Below, in pieces: positions 35,065 through 47,105 of a stretch of 64,000 nucleotides of DNA. The notes beneath the pieces are model-generated. The model made no database searches. It saw only the letters and a list, made by a program, of their open reading frames with translations, and had not been told where the DNA came from. The position numbers and the translations under genes are program-made. This DNA comes from Paramacrobiotus metropolitanus (taxonomy: Eukaryota; Tardigrada; Eutardigrada; Parachela; Macrobiotidae), in the NCBI RefSeq assembly GCF_019649055.1, contig NW_026570243.1, positions 992,001 to 1,056,000 on the forward strand. Reading direction: 5' to 3'. How positions within the stretch are numbered: the stretch's first letter is position 1; every line of letters begins with the position of its first letter.

Positions 35065-35310
35065 TCCAAATGGCAACCCGGCAACATGGGGAAAAACTTG
35101 GTATGTCCTTTGTAGTTCAAATCGCAAATAAGAAAAATTAAGATTCGTACGTATCTGCCCACCACACGTCCACTGTCCATGTCCTTGTCCATCCAGTGTC
35201 CGTCCTCCATTTTGTCCTCGTCCCCGTCCATCCAATGTCCGTCCTGTCCAGCCGTCCGTCCGTCCGTCCACGTCCGTCCATGTCCGCGAATTAGTAATAC
35301 CCGTGACCGA
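35065..35310 (-). repeat. GGAC-rich dispersed repeat, minus copy
   Basis: Inverted partner of 31128-31365, sharing GTATGTCCTTTGTAGTTCAA, the GTCC satellite and GCGAATTAGTAATACCCG. The two copies are 3.7 kb apart and flank the SH3 gene and the spacer beyond it. Confidence 0.75.
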
Positions 35311-36623
35311 GCTGTGTCACTACTGCCCAGTGCACAGAGTCCATTGGGTGAACGAGAGACCGAACTACTGGTATGCCGAAACGCCATGACGTCAGCCAAA
35401 CTGTCGTTGTGTAAGTACTGTGTCTTATGATTGTCCTGTTCACCAGCAGGGCTAACGGTTTAATTTGAGTTGCATCTGCCACGTTGCTGAGATTTCCTGA
35501 GAATACTGTCAGTTAAACCGGTGTTGTCACCAGAAGCGAAACGCGAATATCCAATAATAAACGTGGGTGGGAGGGGGTACTTATAAACACCAATTACATT
35601 ATCCATGCTGATTCCTGCATGAACTAAATTTACTGGCGTTATTAGCAAATACTGACTGATACGAGTATTTCAGCTTTTCAACCGATTTTTGTAACAAAAT
35701 TACCGGCACGTTAATTGTGAAGTATACACAGGCTAGACTGCGTGCTGTGTTGCGGTCATTAGTTTTTACATGAAGATGTTTTTTTTAACAACCAAGTACT
35801 TGTAATTTTTATCATTTTACTATGGATCTATCATCAAAATTACGCGGTCCGGGGAAGCTCAGGTGATGACACATATTAAAGATCGCATACGGCAATATGT
35901 ACTTTTATTGTATATAATTTGTTATACTGGTACCATGGCAAACTAAATACCAGCCTCCCAAACACATTTCTCAAATTTAATTTGCCATGCTCGTAACCTC
36001 GTTCAGACCTGTACACTACGAGTCTACGACTGATCTCACAAGTCAGTCGTTCTGTATACGTACTTCTACAGCTAGACTGGTCTACGATTCGGCTACCGCC
36101 TGGAATCTGTCACAAAACCTTGCCATTCTAATACGCATAAACCGACGAATTATAGCAAGGTCGTTATCGTATGGTGTGGCACTTATGTACTGTACAATTA
36201 GGACTTCAATGTCGTTACCGTGATGCTTATATTAAAAGTGCTGACGTAAAGAGATATGCACATCTGTCCACATTGCGCAATGGCACCGGCATGCACTAAA
36301 ATATCAGGCGTACATATCTTCTCGGATTTATAACGCGCAAGACTGACGTGTGGTAGTCCGGTTTTCGGTCCGGTAGCAACTTTGCCAACCTCCTTCAGTG
36401 CCACACTCAGTACACTTCCAACATGCCATCAAAAACTCGGTCAAACACCACATTTTTCCCACCCAGAGAATTTCATTCGTCGCTTGTAATAAAACTGCAT
36501 TAATTTTATTGATGTTCAGCCCATCTTTGGCCCGAAATGGCCAATAACAAAGGTTGCATAGCATTCAACCTTCATTCAACAATATTATTGCATTCAGTTA
36601 GTAACGCAATGATATTAAGGGAA
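35311..36623. other. Spacer without a supported gene
   Basis: No convincing exon or TIR pair was seen. Several short frames overlap on both strands near 36.0-36.5 kb. Confidence 0.35.
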
Positions 36624-37289
36624 GTGGCCCGGTACACGATACTAAATTTGCGTACATGCGAAAACTTTTACTTCACTCCCAGACACATTTCTACTTTGTT
36701 TTATGACATTCTGCCGCTAGAATGATTTGCATACATTGGCGTGAAAATCGTTGTGCGCGCAACATCCGGTTCGGGGGTTATGGTCGCAAAAAAAATTCCG
36801 AAAAGTTCAGATGCTCATTATACCAAAAGTCTCATTATGGAACGACCGATCTTCTTTAAATTTTGCACATAAATGCATGGCAATATGAGCACTATGAAGA
36901 TTGTTTTTACACCGAATCAGAGTTGCACCATTTTTTCAAATTTTAAAAAGAATTTCAAATTTTTGTAAATTCATTTTAAAATGAGAAAACAATGTCAGAA
37001 AGGTGGTTCGACAAAGACAATCTTCATGTGTATGTGCGTTTACGTACCAAATTTGAGGGAGATCGGTACATAAGGAGACTTTTGGTACGCTCGAATAGAT
37101 TTAAACTTTATGGAATTTTCTTGCAGCCATAACTCCCGAACCTAATGTTACGCACAAACGGTTTTACGCCAATGTATAGAATCATCTAGCTGCAAAATGT
37201 CATAAAACAAAGCAAAATGTGTTTGGGAGTGAGCGAAGGTGAAAGTTTTTGTTCATGTACACGAATTTGGTACCCGTGTACCGGGCCAC
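36624..37289. mobile_element. 666-bp fold-back element
   Basis: Ends GTGGCCCGGTACACG and CGTGTACCGGGCCAC begin imperfect inverted arms of ~200 bp, including matched blocks around CATACATTGGCGTGAAAA and TTTTACGCCAATGTATAG. The centre is AT-rich. No target duplication could be fixed. A solo end lies at 19.5 kb. No coding capacity. Confidence 0.7.
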
Positions 37290-39159
37290 GGATTCTGAAA
37301 AAACTACAAGGCTCAGCAGTAAGCGGAAAGGACGCACCAGTGAAAGCAATCGTCATGTTTCAAAATATATGTAGAAGTTCTCGCCTGCAAAATGCTGTGC
37401 TGTCGTAGCATGTGGTCAAGGAAGTATTTGGTATTTTTCAGTTTTCGTTCGGAATGCATGCGGAAATTTTGCAGAGACATTTTACGTTAAGCGGAATTCA
37501 ATGGGAAAATACTTAGTTCTTCTTTATTTATTTTAAGCTCGGTTGTGGTGTGCGTTTTACGTTAAATGATTAGGTACTTTTGGTAGCTCTGTTTAAGCGG
37601 TCATCAGGAAACAGTCAGATCGGTTCACTTTATGTGAGATAAAATGTTAGTTGCACAACTAATAGTCGAAGAAATTAGCTAATTTTCTAATATCTGCTCC
37701 AATGCTTTTTAATAAATCGTGGAAACATATTTTGATCGTGGGCTAACTCTTTCTGAATTTCGACTGTTTCAGAATAACTGTTTCCGAAAAGTTGCATTTT
37801 CGAAACAAATTCAAATTTTAAGCATCTACATATTAGAAACGCGGGCGAGCGAAATACCAACGTTTGCCGTTCTAACCCAGTACTATCGAAATTTAACGGT
37901 ATCTGCAATGCAGTTATTACCCACCAACCAGAGAATGGCCCTTGTGGCCACACAGTTTAAATTGATGCAAATTTAGTTAAAACTAGGAAAGTGCACCGCT
38001 GTTGGCCTGCACTAAAAGACCGAAGCGAAGCGGGAAAAGAAGTATAATAAAATGTTTGGCTGGGTTTGATTTAAAACTGCTTCAAAAACTCATTTTTTAT
38101 GCAAAAATATTTTTTATTTAATGTTTCTGGGTGTTATTCTTCCATGTTTTTATTCAAAATTATTGAGCCGTGACCGACATGACCGACGTGACCGACGTGG
38201 CTGACAAAATTCCTGTTTTCTTGAACATAGAAGACCTTCGCTTTGTTTCTGTCGATTAGACTGTGAACATTTTTTTAAAATTTTCCCTTCTCATTGCTGT
38301 TTTGCACTTTTTGAGAGCCGCCCAGGAAAGTTTATTTTTGCCTTCTCTTTCGAAGCACGCGAAACTACTGTATATTGGTAGCAAATTTAAGTGCACTGTG
38401 AATCTGACATGAACTCTGTAAAGCTTATAGTGCGGTTCGCTTGGGATAATATTACTACTTCGGCTTTTGGTCAGGAGAGTTAAAAATACAGAAAAACTGT
38501 AAATGCCATTAAATCCAGCTTGTTCCGATCACCGAGTAATGATCAAAGGGCGGTGGTACTCGTAATGTATGTTCTCACGGAATGGAGATCGTTCCCTTTA
38601 TTCAGTAGGCTTGGTCGGTAGATTATGGATAGACGTCTGACCTTTTGTACGTTCGGTTCGTTTGACAGCTGAAGTATTAGCGCTGTGTTGGGCAATGATA
38701 ACGGTTCCGCTCTTATCTGGTCTACGCTGCTAACACTACAGCAATACGCTTCCCTTCCCCGTTACTTACAGAGTAGACTTTCGTTCACTCAGCAGACCTG
38801 ATAATAATTATTATATCGGCGGTCACGTACGTTTCCTGTTATTCAGTAGGTGTGGACCGCTTGGTCAGTGGATACTGTGACGCTTTGCGCGGTTCTTTTA
38901 TTCGACGTCTCAGCTACCCTGTTAGCACCGAGGCCCATCTCATATGGTCTTAATTTCTGAAAGCAGTAATTAACAGGAGTTCGGGCAGTTCCTGTAATTT
39001 CCGTTTAAATGCAACAGAAAGCATCGATGTGTAACATTTTAATTTTAACGAAGCAACAATTTCTTATAAGCTGGTGTCTTTAAATTAAACTTGATTTTGT
39101 CTGTGAATTAACTTGTTACGCGGCGTAGGCGCGTAATTGATTGATAGTACTGTACTCTA
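37290..39159. other. Spacer with one weak frame and a 9-bp microsatellite
   Basis: A plus-strand frame at 37719-37976 (LTLSEFRLFQNNCFRKVAF) reads protein-like but has no ATG or acceptor. At 38171-38206 TGACCGACR is repeated four times. A hairpin-like GCGAAGCG word lies at about 38017-38034. Confidence 0.35.
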
Positions 39160-39525
39160 GGAAAAATGAACGTTGAGCGGAGCGCAGCAGCTTTTAGTTT
39201 GTACGAGTTATACCTTTTTATTTACTACCAGTGGCACTCCTAGCGCACAAGTACAATAAGCATAAGTACGTACTTAATCGACCGGAGCGTAGCGAAGGTC
39301 CTCTATTTCAAGAGTAATACTTTCGTTGATTTCTGTCCGTTACGAAAGGTCGTTACGAAAGGTTGTTACGAAAGGTTGTTACGAAAGCCATTTCCAAAGA
39401 GTAAATGGAAGTGTTTATGTTGCTAAGTCGTTTTGCATTAATTATTAAAGTGTATTATACATGCTGTACTCAACAGAAAATGCTGCGCTCCGGTCTGCCA
39501 AATGCACGCCAACGTGCATTTTTCC
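39160..39525. mobile_element. 366-bp TA-flanked element with internal 13-bp satellite
   Basis: Ends GGAAAAATG(A/C)ACGTTG and the inverted counterpart are flanked by TA (39158-39159, 39526-39527). Inside are four copies of a 13-bp unit, (C/T)GTTACGAAAGGT, at 39338-39388, and a GACCGGAGCGTAGCGAAGGTC hairpin. No coding capacity. Confidence 0.65.
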
Positions 39526-39867
39526 TAGTAATTTTAACTTAGCAACAAAATAATTTCCACTTAGTGTCTTCTTGTAGTTGTGGAAATTCTTTCTTTACTG
39601 GGCGTAACGGATAAAAATCGACGGAAGCACTGCTTCTGAAACAGAGGACGCTGCACTTCGTTCGAGTATTAAAAATAATTTCGATATAATATTATTTTAA
39701 TATAAATATTTTATCCACATTAAAAGTAATTTGATATTAATAAGATTATCTAATAGTCTATAGTTCGCTTTTGCTTCCCGGAACTTGGCTAAACGGGGCA
39801 CCTAAGACATCTGACAGCGTTGCTGCATGTCCTTCGATCTGCTACCAAGCAATGCACAGAATACGTT

Positions 39868-40235
39868 ATGGTCCATTCCTTTATTGCAGTATTTTGCATT
39901 AATTTACTGATATGGGCAGCAAGACAGTATGGTGACGCCTGCAGTATAATACGAAAACCGTATTCAGCTGCAACCACATCTGGAGTTACATTGTCCGATG
40001 ACGCAGACCTGGACCGTAAGTTGCAGAGCGGAATAATTTTTAAGGTGAAGGCTCCATGTACTACTTTTTACCTCCCTGTGGCTTCTCATACCACCTTTCA
40101 TATCACTTTTGTTCGATCTTTGTCACATCATTTTGACTCCGCCACCATTTACTTCGTTCTTACAATTACATCAATATAATATTAACAGTTTTTGCGGAGT
40201 TGATCGATTCGCCGGCCGAAAGATCCGCGAACTAA
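39868..40235 (+). CDS. Candidate two-exon secreted peptide, 64 residues
   Basis: The ATG at 39868 starts a signal-like peptide (MVHSFIAVFCINLLIWAARQ) and an acidic segment (TLSDDADLD) up to a strong donor (GGACC|GTAAGT, 40015/40016). Splicing in phase 1 to 40189 (after TATTAACAG|) adds LFAELIDSPAERSAN and a stop. The second exon overlaps, in another frame, a LINE-type fragment, so that join may be fortuitous; the first exon is the better supported part. Confidence 0.3.
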
Positions 40236-40384
40236 CCGGAGAACCTCGATCTACGGCCTTGTTGAGGCAGCGATTTAGCCTAGCGGTAGTTAGAGGAAAT
40301 GCTGCAGCTGTTTTGGGAACAATGAGTGCACGATCTAAGATCGCAAATGATTCTAACGATTTTGGGTGTTTTTTTAATGTTTAA
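40195..40384 (+). pseudogene. LINE-type retroelement fragment, extreme C-terminus
   Basis: The plus-strand frame reads GRKIRELTGEPRSTALLRQ, then RFSLAVVRGNAAAVLGTM. The block (R/K)I-x-x-x-TGExRxxxxLxQRxSxAxxRGNAxxVxGT is one I know from the C-termini of invertebrate LINE-type polyproteins. It overlaps the motif kept at 17.3 kb and continues it. No RT domain remains upstream. Confidence 0.5.
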
Positions 40385-41780
40385 AATTTTATCATTTAAG
40401 TAGTGTAAATCTGCGCAAGCGTATCGATCCGTGCACTGGCTGTTGCCGAATAAAAAGTAAATATCAATAGATTCATATATCCTTACGTCCTTATTTTTTG
40501 GAAATTATCTCCTAAATCAAGATTGATTTTTTCAATAAGTTGATATTTTTATAAAATAGAGCATCGCGCAAACGTTCCTGCCTTCATCTTAAAAGAAATC
40601 TTAAGTTTTGGAGAAGGTCTAAAAAAATTTTTAGAAGCTGCAGTACTTAAAGGTTATTAGTACTTAAAGGTTGTTCGTTTTGGAAATTATCTCCTAATTC
40701 GAGATTCCATTTATGAGGCTTTTGATTATTTTATACAATCAAGCATCTTCTAAAGCTTCCTACCTGCAGCTTGGAAAAAAAATTTGGTTTCCAGAACGTT
40801 TTCAAAAACCCTTTCAAACTTTCAGTACTTAGCGTTTAAGTTCATAGAAATTTCCAGTAAATTCTAGAAACGTCTCGAATGAGCAAATACAAATTTCGCA
40901 ACTTAGCAACCTAAACTATAGTTATTTAAAATTGCCAACCCCATCAAACTTATAATTTTTTTAAATTCTTGAAACCTTTAAGATGTTTTTAAATCTGTTT
41001 GAATACCTCAAAATAACTATGAATTTTTCGAAAGTCGGCTCCAAAGCTTTTACATTTCAAGAATCTCTAAATATTTCGACTCGGCCCCGCGCAGCGGGGC
41101 CCTTACCTCTAATTTCTTGAGCCTCCAAAGTTTCGAAATTTAAAAATATCTAAAAATCTGACTACCTCAATATCTCACGGTATAAATTGTCTAATTTTTT
41201 ATATGTAATTTCTAAATATCTAAAAGCCAGCCCGCGGCTCGTTTACCGTATTCACTCACATAGCGGCTCTGTGATACTGGTGGTAGCTTGGTATTCACTA
41301 ACCTCAAAATCTAATAAATATGTATTTATTTTATTTTTATAAATACTCAAGAGCTCGACTGAACGGCTCAAAATCTTACAATTATTAGCTAAAGATGCCA
41401 AAGACCTTGGGCAACCGTTAACTGTTTCTCACAAGTTTTCATTAATCCTAAGCTAAAATATCGGTTGAAATGATTTTTGTGAGCATCGCGTAAATGATCT
41501 TACTCCATTCATTTAATCACCGTTTAATATTATCGGTCGTGCAAAAATATTCAGGTTTGCAGTTCGTTAGATCGGCAATATGAAGTTACATTAAAAACGT
41601 GAAAAAGAAGCGTGAACAATGCAAACATTGTGGAGGCAAACCGTGAACAATGCAAAAATAAACATTGTGGAGGCTTTCACAGTTTTTATAACACTGGTCG
41701 AATTTAACCGGAAAGCTTGAAAATTGTCCGCATTTCTACATGTTGAAATATTTTCGTAGCTGGCCTCGCTGGGGTTTCGT
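40385..41780. other. AT-rich spacer with degenerate repeats
   Basis: Low-complexity DNA with repeated words such as AAATATCTAAAAA and GGAAATTATCTCCTAA (40498, 40681). A GC hairpin (GGCCCCGCGCAGCGGGGCC) stands out at about 41083-41101. No gene supported. Confidence 0.45.
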
Positions 41781-43219
41781 ACTTGAAATATTTTTCAAAA
41801 TCATTGTTATTTCTGTACGAAGTATATTTTGCATTTTTTTCATTCTTCCATACCTCGAACACAACTGGTCGCGCGCTAGCGCGACCGATACTTGTATATA
41901 ATATTATTATGACTGATATTGGTTCTAAGGAAGTAATATCTGGGCGGCTGAATGATGTCCGTAAAATGTAGAGAAATAAGAAATTCGGTGTTTACTATAA
42001 ACAAAACAACCAGTCAACTAATACTGCATAGTTGCGGTAGAATCAGCGCTCTATCGCTACATTATATTATGCCATGATACTGTAGTACTGCCGAAAAACG
42101 GGTTGCGCACGGATGAAAGGTAGTACCAAAACCCATTCCACCGAATGAAAGGTAGGGCAAAAGTTGTGAACGGAGTGGCTTCCTAAAATTAATTTTTTTC
42201 CAGTTATGATCTCAGGCAACTGCAGAACACTTTTTGAGTAATACAGAACAGTAAAGGCGCAGTCCCACATATGTACATTTAGATAAAAATGTAAATTATT
42301 TCCTGAATCTGATTTTGTGCATTATCTACACTGAAGCTCAATTATACGGTATCGTGACATGATGTTATAAATTTTAGTGGATGATATTATTCAGCAGTCG
42401 CTGGGCAGCCGTGAAGATGATAAAATCACTCTAAAATTTCCTCATCGAAAGGATAAGAAAATCGACCATAAACGTCCTTCCAAGAGCCAGCTAGTGTATC
42501 GACCACGAATTGGCGAAAATGTACTAGTAACGTGTGAAGCACCCACAGAAAGCGCTCAAGCCATATCCTGGACACATCATGGCATAGCAGTATTTGGCGA
42601 AGGAAAACGCCTTGTGGATGACGGAACCAACAATCAATTCTATAATATCTCTTACCGGGGTCGAATCTCAGTTTTTGGCGTACTGAACGTGTCCCTGCAA
42701 TCCGAAGGTGAGGTCACGTGTGTAGAAGAATCGAGCCACCTCGGCTACAAGAGCATAGTCCCCATTAAACGTTTCCGCATACTGCCTAAGGCTACTCTTG
42801 CCCGTGAAATTTTCGCGAAACCCATGGAAAACTTGTCAGTCAGGGAAGGCGAGAACTTAATTATCACTTGCAGTATCCGACTACCTCTTCCACAACACAC
42901 AGTCAATAATTTTCACAACTCCATAATTTGGCGACTGAACGATGATACACATTGGGCACCTTACGAAGAACCTTACTGGACGTATTACCTGCGCAAATTT
43001 CCAAGCCAGTCGGCTTTACCAAACCATACTATTGACAAAAATATCACTAACACTCATGGATCTACAATTGATTACGGAATGCTCTTTCGTTTTTTACAAC
43101 AGGAAGACAGCGGTGTCATCGAGTGCTGGTTCAGGCCCGATTTAACCAATCATGAGTGGATCGTGCAGTCAGCTCAAATAAGTGTACATCCCCGAAAGAA
43201 AAACACTATATTCTCCTAG
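41781..43219 (+). CDS. Protein with two Ig-like domains (copy 2)
   Basis: Exon 2 (42378-43219, after AATTTTAG|, stop TAG) encodes ~280 residues collinear with copy 1 at 12-13 kb. It starts DDIIQQS, then Ig1 (NVLVTC, SWTHHG, EGEVTC) and Ig2 (LIITCS, SIIWRL, EDSGVIEC). The acceptor position and phase match copy 1. A possible exon 1 frame (hydrophobic LLFLYEVYFAFFSFF, donor GTCC|GTAAAA at 41960/41961) joins in phase and also gives Leu-Asp-Asp at the junction, but it has no ATG, so the 5' end is uncertain. Probably secreted; no membrane segment follows. Confidence 0.65.
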
Positions 43220-44392
43220 AATACTCTTTTAAGTTGCATCAAAAGTGGAGATCAACATGAACTTTCTGAAATGCGTATTTCACCCAAGAGGCTTTTACGC
43301 TACCTTAGTTGTATGTACTATGTACATTCAGTTCCGTTAACTGAAGTTCAAAGGTCATGTGATAATAAACTGTTAATAAACATTTCTTTATCTCTGGTTT
43401 CCGCGTTTCTGCTTCCTAACATAATACATAAGGAAAGCAACACACTTTGGCAAAATTGTATTTTTGCAAACGCCCTCTGGGAAACTGTTTGTAAAGCTGG
43501 AAAGCATGCACGGCGAAACAATAAAATTGGACAAATGCAGTTGTACCAACTAGAAAGTACTGCACTACAGCCATACAATTATTACTATAAGATCGGCAGT
43601 CACCCCTGATCTCACAATCAGATAAACCTAAATGGTACAGGAATTGTTGCACAAGCATAATACATATTTTGCGATGATAGTATGAATGATTTCGGATCAG
43701 TTAGACATTTTCGTTTGCCAATCTGAACATGCCTGTATTGTACAGGTTATTGTACAGGTTGCCTGCAAACTAGCGAGTGAATTTAATTACTTAGATACTA
43801 CTTGGTATATGCCGTATAATAATAGGCAGGCATTTCGCCGAGGACAATTAGCCGCAGGACATCTGCTGATTCTGGTCGCGGACACTTCGCTGCTAGGATA
43901 TCCCGCCGCGTGACATGTAGACGCGGGACATTTACGTCGCAAAAAACAACAAAATGAAACAAAATTTGCATTTATTATGATGAGAAATGCAGTACAAGGG
44001 AAATTCATCTGTTAAGGAATGTAATATTATTCTTATTAGCGAAGAAATGATAATGACTTTAACCGGCACCACAGCATAAAGTGAGATCCATTCCCAAGTA
44101 CGGAAATGTCTTTTCTACATACACACGAACTGGTGTACCAACGCCCACCGAACGCCATAATTAATATTACGCAACTGAACATCATGAGTAAAAATTCGCG
44201 GACATGCTGCAGGATGAACAAGATAGCGCACTTAGCGTACATTTACAAAAAGTAACGCACGATTGCCTAGCTTTTTGCATTCAGAACCATGGTTGTGCAG
44301 ATTGTCTGTCACCCTGTAAAATGATTCCTCCCGATATGAGCTTATTCAATTCGGCACCGAGCGGATGATATATGGATTGACCTTTTCATGAC
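43220..44392. other. Spacer between the Ig gene and the sulfakinin-like gene
   Basis: Two convergent 3' ends face each other here. A short frame at 43271-43609 has several Cys but no signal peptide or splice support. Palindromic TTGTACAGGTTATTGTACAGG lies at about 43738-43760. Nothing else was recognised. Confidence 0.4.
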
Positions 44393-44725
44393 CTATCGGC
44401 CAAATCGCAGATGTCCGTAGTCGGTGAAGGAGGCTGAGGGTCCGCGGCGACCGAAGCGCATATGTCCGTAGTCGTTGCCGTATGAAGCGCGTTTCTCGTA
44501 GTACGGGGGAAAGTAAGGCGGCAGCATCATCATGTCGGGGTCAGCACGGCCAAAGCGCAGATGACTGTAGTCGTTGTTGAAGCCCTTCGTGAATTTGTCG
44601 CGTTTCTCCATATCGCCGGGTCCGTCATACACCTTGACAATGGTCTCATCTTTGCTGCACGAGACTACCGCAATCAGGGCGGCAGCCAGCAGAAGAAGCG
44701 CGTACATTGTTTGTGCTGGAGACAT
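44393..44725 (-). CDS. Sulfakinin/cholecystokinin-like neuropeptide precursor
   Basis: The ATG at 44725 (CAAAATGTC) opens a 110-codon frame ending in TAG. Residues 1-23 form a classic signal peptide ([17 protein letters not shown] core). Three modules end in an amidation Gly and a basic site: [22 protein letters not shown] and [11 protein letters not shown] followed directly by stop. YGHMRF-amide with an acidic residue before Tyr is the sulfakinin signature; the Tyr is a likely sulfation site. Between modules 1 and 2 is an acidic spacer ending YEKR. Arthropod sulfakinin precursors usually carry two peptides, so three is notable. Secretion from neurons or neuroendocrine cells is inferred. A 3' splice site (TTTTGCAG|) 28 bases upstream of the ATG shows a 5'-UTR intron. 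Confidence 0.85.
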   Translation of the reverse strand: MSPAQTMYALLLLAAALIAVVSCSKDETIVKVYDGPGDMEKRDKFTKGFNNDYSHLRFGRADPDMMMLPPYFPPYYEKRASYGNDYGHMRFGRRGPSASFTDYGHLRFGR

Positions 44726-46853
44726 TTTGCAGTTCTTTATTGGAATCAATGATCTGCAAAATCAAGAATGTACTGCAATTAATGCCGCATATAAAGGATA
44801 CGCTGATAATAATAATAATAATTCTCACGCCATTATTAACACCATGAATAAATTATGTATGCGCACATAATGCTTTGTTTTGTGTGTAAGCAAAATATTA
44901 ATACTTTAGGAGCAAATTTAGGTAGATCATAGCAAATTTTTCTATTTATTGTCATATTAACAAATTACAACACATGCAGGGATACAATTTCTGTACTCTA
45001 CTGCCGGGTTTCATAATTTCCATAGACATACGGTCACATACCTAGCCTGTTGTCTCAAAAGAGATCAGTTTAAATATTTCTTTATGCTCAATCATATTAG
45101 CTGATGTCATTCAAAATACAAACACAAATTTTCAAAAAATCTGCGGTACGTTTTGACTTTCAGAGAACGAAAAAATCATCAACTATTGTAAGTTGTTGCT
45201 ACTCTTCGTAAAATCTATATGCATCATAGTATAAATAAATCAAATGCTTCGATTAAGTGCTAAAATTAACGCATACGCAAACCGCTGTTGAATATTTTAT
45301 TTAACTGTGCTTTTTACAAACTGTTATACAATAAAAACGCACTTCAGGCCAGAAGTCCCACAACAGATGAAGATGGAGTGGCATAAATATTTAATAAGCC
45401 GATATTTTAATGATTTATTTATGAAGTCATCTCATACTATTATTACGAAATTTATTAGTCTATCTGACGTCGCTATTATTTTCGTCTACTTTCGCGTAAA
45501 TGCTTTCCAGTGTAATGAGCAAAATTAAAATCACATCTTTTACTGTGGCAATTAGAATTAAAAATGGCGATAAAATTGTCGTCGGTATTTATTCACGAGG
45601 TTATTGGTAAAACCCTAAAATGTTCTACAGATATTCTATGTAATTATTTGCTTTAACCCGGCACCAAAGCTGATATCGATCTTGCTGCGGCCTTTGACAA
45701 ATAAAGGAAACGAGCTTCATCAGCGCCGTTGTGCGAAGGTGTCGACCGGTATACAGCAAAATCAGCCTTTGATTCTCATAATTTGGGAGAGAAGATCGGT
45801 GGCTGTATAAATCATCCGGGAAATGGTATTAAATTCTACCTCCTGATCCTCGCATAATCGGCCAATTATCCCAGACTCGTCATGATTCTGACAGAGGTTA
45901 ATGGTGCCTCTTAAAAATGTCACGTGTGACGCGTATGCGAAAGCTCAGATTGTGCAAAAACATCGCAAGAAATGCACAGTCGGAACGAAAACAACCTATT
46001 GACCAAAGGATTATCATACCTTATTTGCGCCGAATTGTTAAGAAAATTCTTTAAGCAGAACATCTCAGTTACGAGAAAACTCCACAGTATCAGACCTCTA
46101 AGGAATTAAATAACAAGGCTGCACGCCAAGTTCTCAATGGGAATTATAGCGGAAATAAAGCTGTATAATTACGGAATGGGTCTTCCGCGTATCATTTTCA
46201 GAATCACTCACAATTAATAAAAATTGTATGTAAGTGCTCTCGAGCATAATATAATGTAAAATTCTCAAAATAACGCCAGCAGTTTTTTTATAAGAATTTG
46301 TAGATTAGACTTTCTGCTTGCACACACTTATTTTTAGACAGGCATTTGCTATACAAGAAAATCATCCAACGAAACCGCGTTTGCTTTAACCGAAACGTGC
46401 ATTGATTAACCAAGTACTGCTTAAGCTACAGTTGTCGATAATTCAGTTAGTGGTCGATAATGTTTTGGCTAGCGGAGAATATACATACACATAATAAATG
46501 TATGAATAATTAAGTGAAATATGCCGTATATGTTAACAACCATTCTCATTGTAACGCCCTAGATATACCAATATGTTCGGTTCAGAGTTACTGTACATAC
46601 AGCTACGCAGATTGGTTCTCAGAAGAATTTGTATTACCACAAAAAACTACCTAGCAAAAGATCAGTTGCCATCCTTAGGAAAACCGATAACGGTAACTGC
46701 GATTAAATACCAAAGACTATGCTACTTTAAATTATGCTTGTGACCTTTAAATAAAGCTAGCTGTATGTTGAAAACAGTCACGGGTTGAAAACTTTCTATT
46801 ACACATGCGTAACCTTTTATCTGCTGATTCTTTACGTACAGGAAATTACTTAC

Positions 46854-47020
46854 CGGTCAGTGGTCGCAGCGTGACAACCACCAGGAAATCCTCCAGACGA
46901 TGTAATTCCCCAACTTCAACCGATAAATACCGGCTTTGGATTATGGGTACAATGAGCCTTAAGAAAAAATTGCCGGCAAACGCGTGTATCCTCCAAGTCT
47001 CTCACAGCCAACACACTGAT
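46854..47020 (-). other. Non-coding first exon of the sulfakinin-like gene
   Basis: A perfect minus-strand donor (GACCG|GTAAGTAA) at 46854/46853 faces the 3' splice site before the coding exon (44754), defining a 2.1-kb 5'-UTR intron. The exon would begin near 47020, about 28 bp downstream of the TATA box. Its assignment to this gene rests on strand, distance and the lack of another minus-strand gene between them. Confidence 0.55.
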
Positions 47021-47047
47021 CCACACTGGATCGCTGCAGGATCCCGC

Positions 47048-47105
47048 TATATATACGCGTTGTACTGCCTTGTCGCCCCGCCCCCCATCCCAGCTGATGA
47101 CGTCG
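47048..47105 (-). promoter_or_regulatory. TATA, GC-box and CRE-like promoter, probably of the sulfakinin-like gene
   Basis: On the minus strand, in transcription order: a CRE-like CGACGTCA (47105-47098), a GC box (GGGGGGCGGGG, near 47087-47077) and TATATATA (47055-47048). The order and spacing suit a minus-strand core promoter. A CRE element fits cAMP-responsive neuropeptide genes in general; its use here is inference. Confidence 0.5.

Noticed and set aside
42377-42385. Start codon at the beginning of the Ig frame (and the matching site at 12918)
   Set aside because: The codon is GTG spanning the intron/exon boundary (AG|TG); both copies have a 3' splice site there, so translation starts in an upstream exon.
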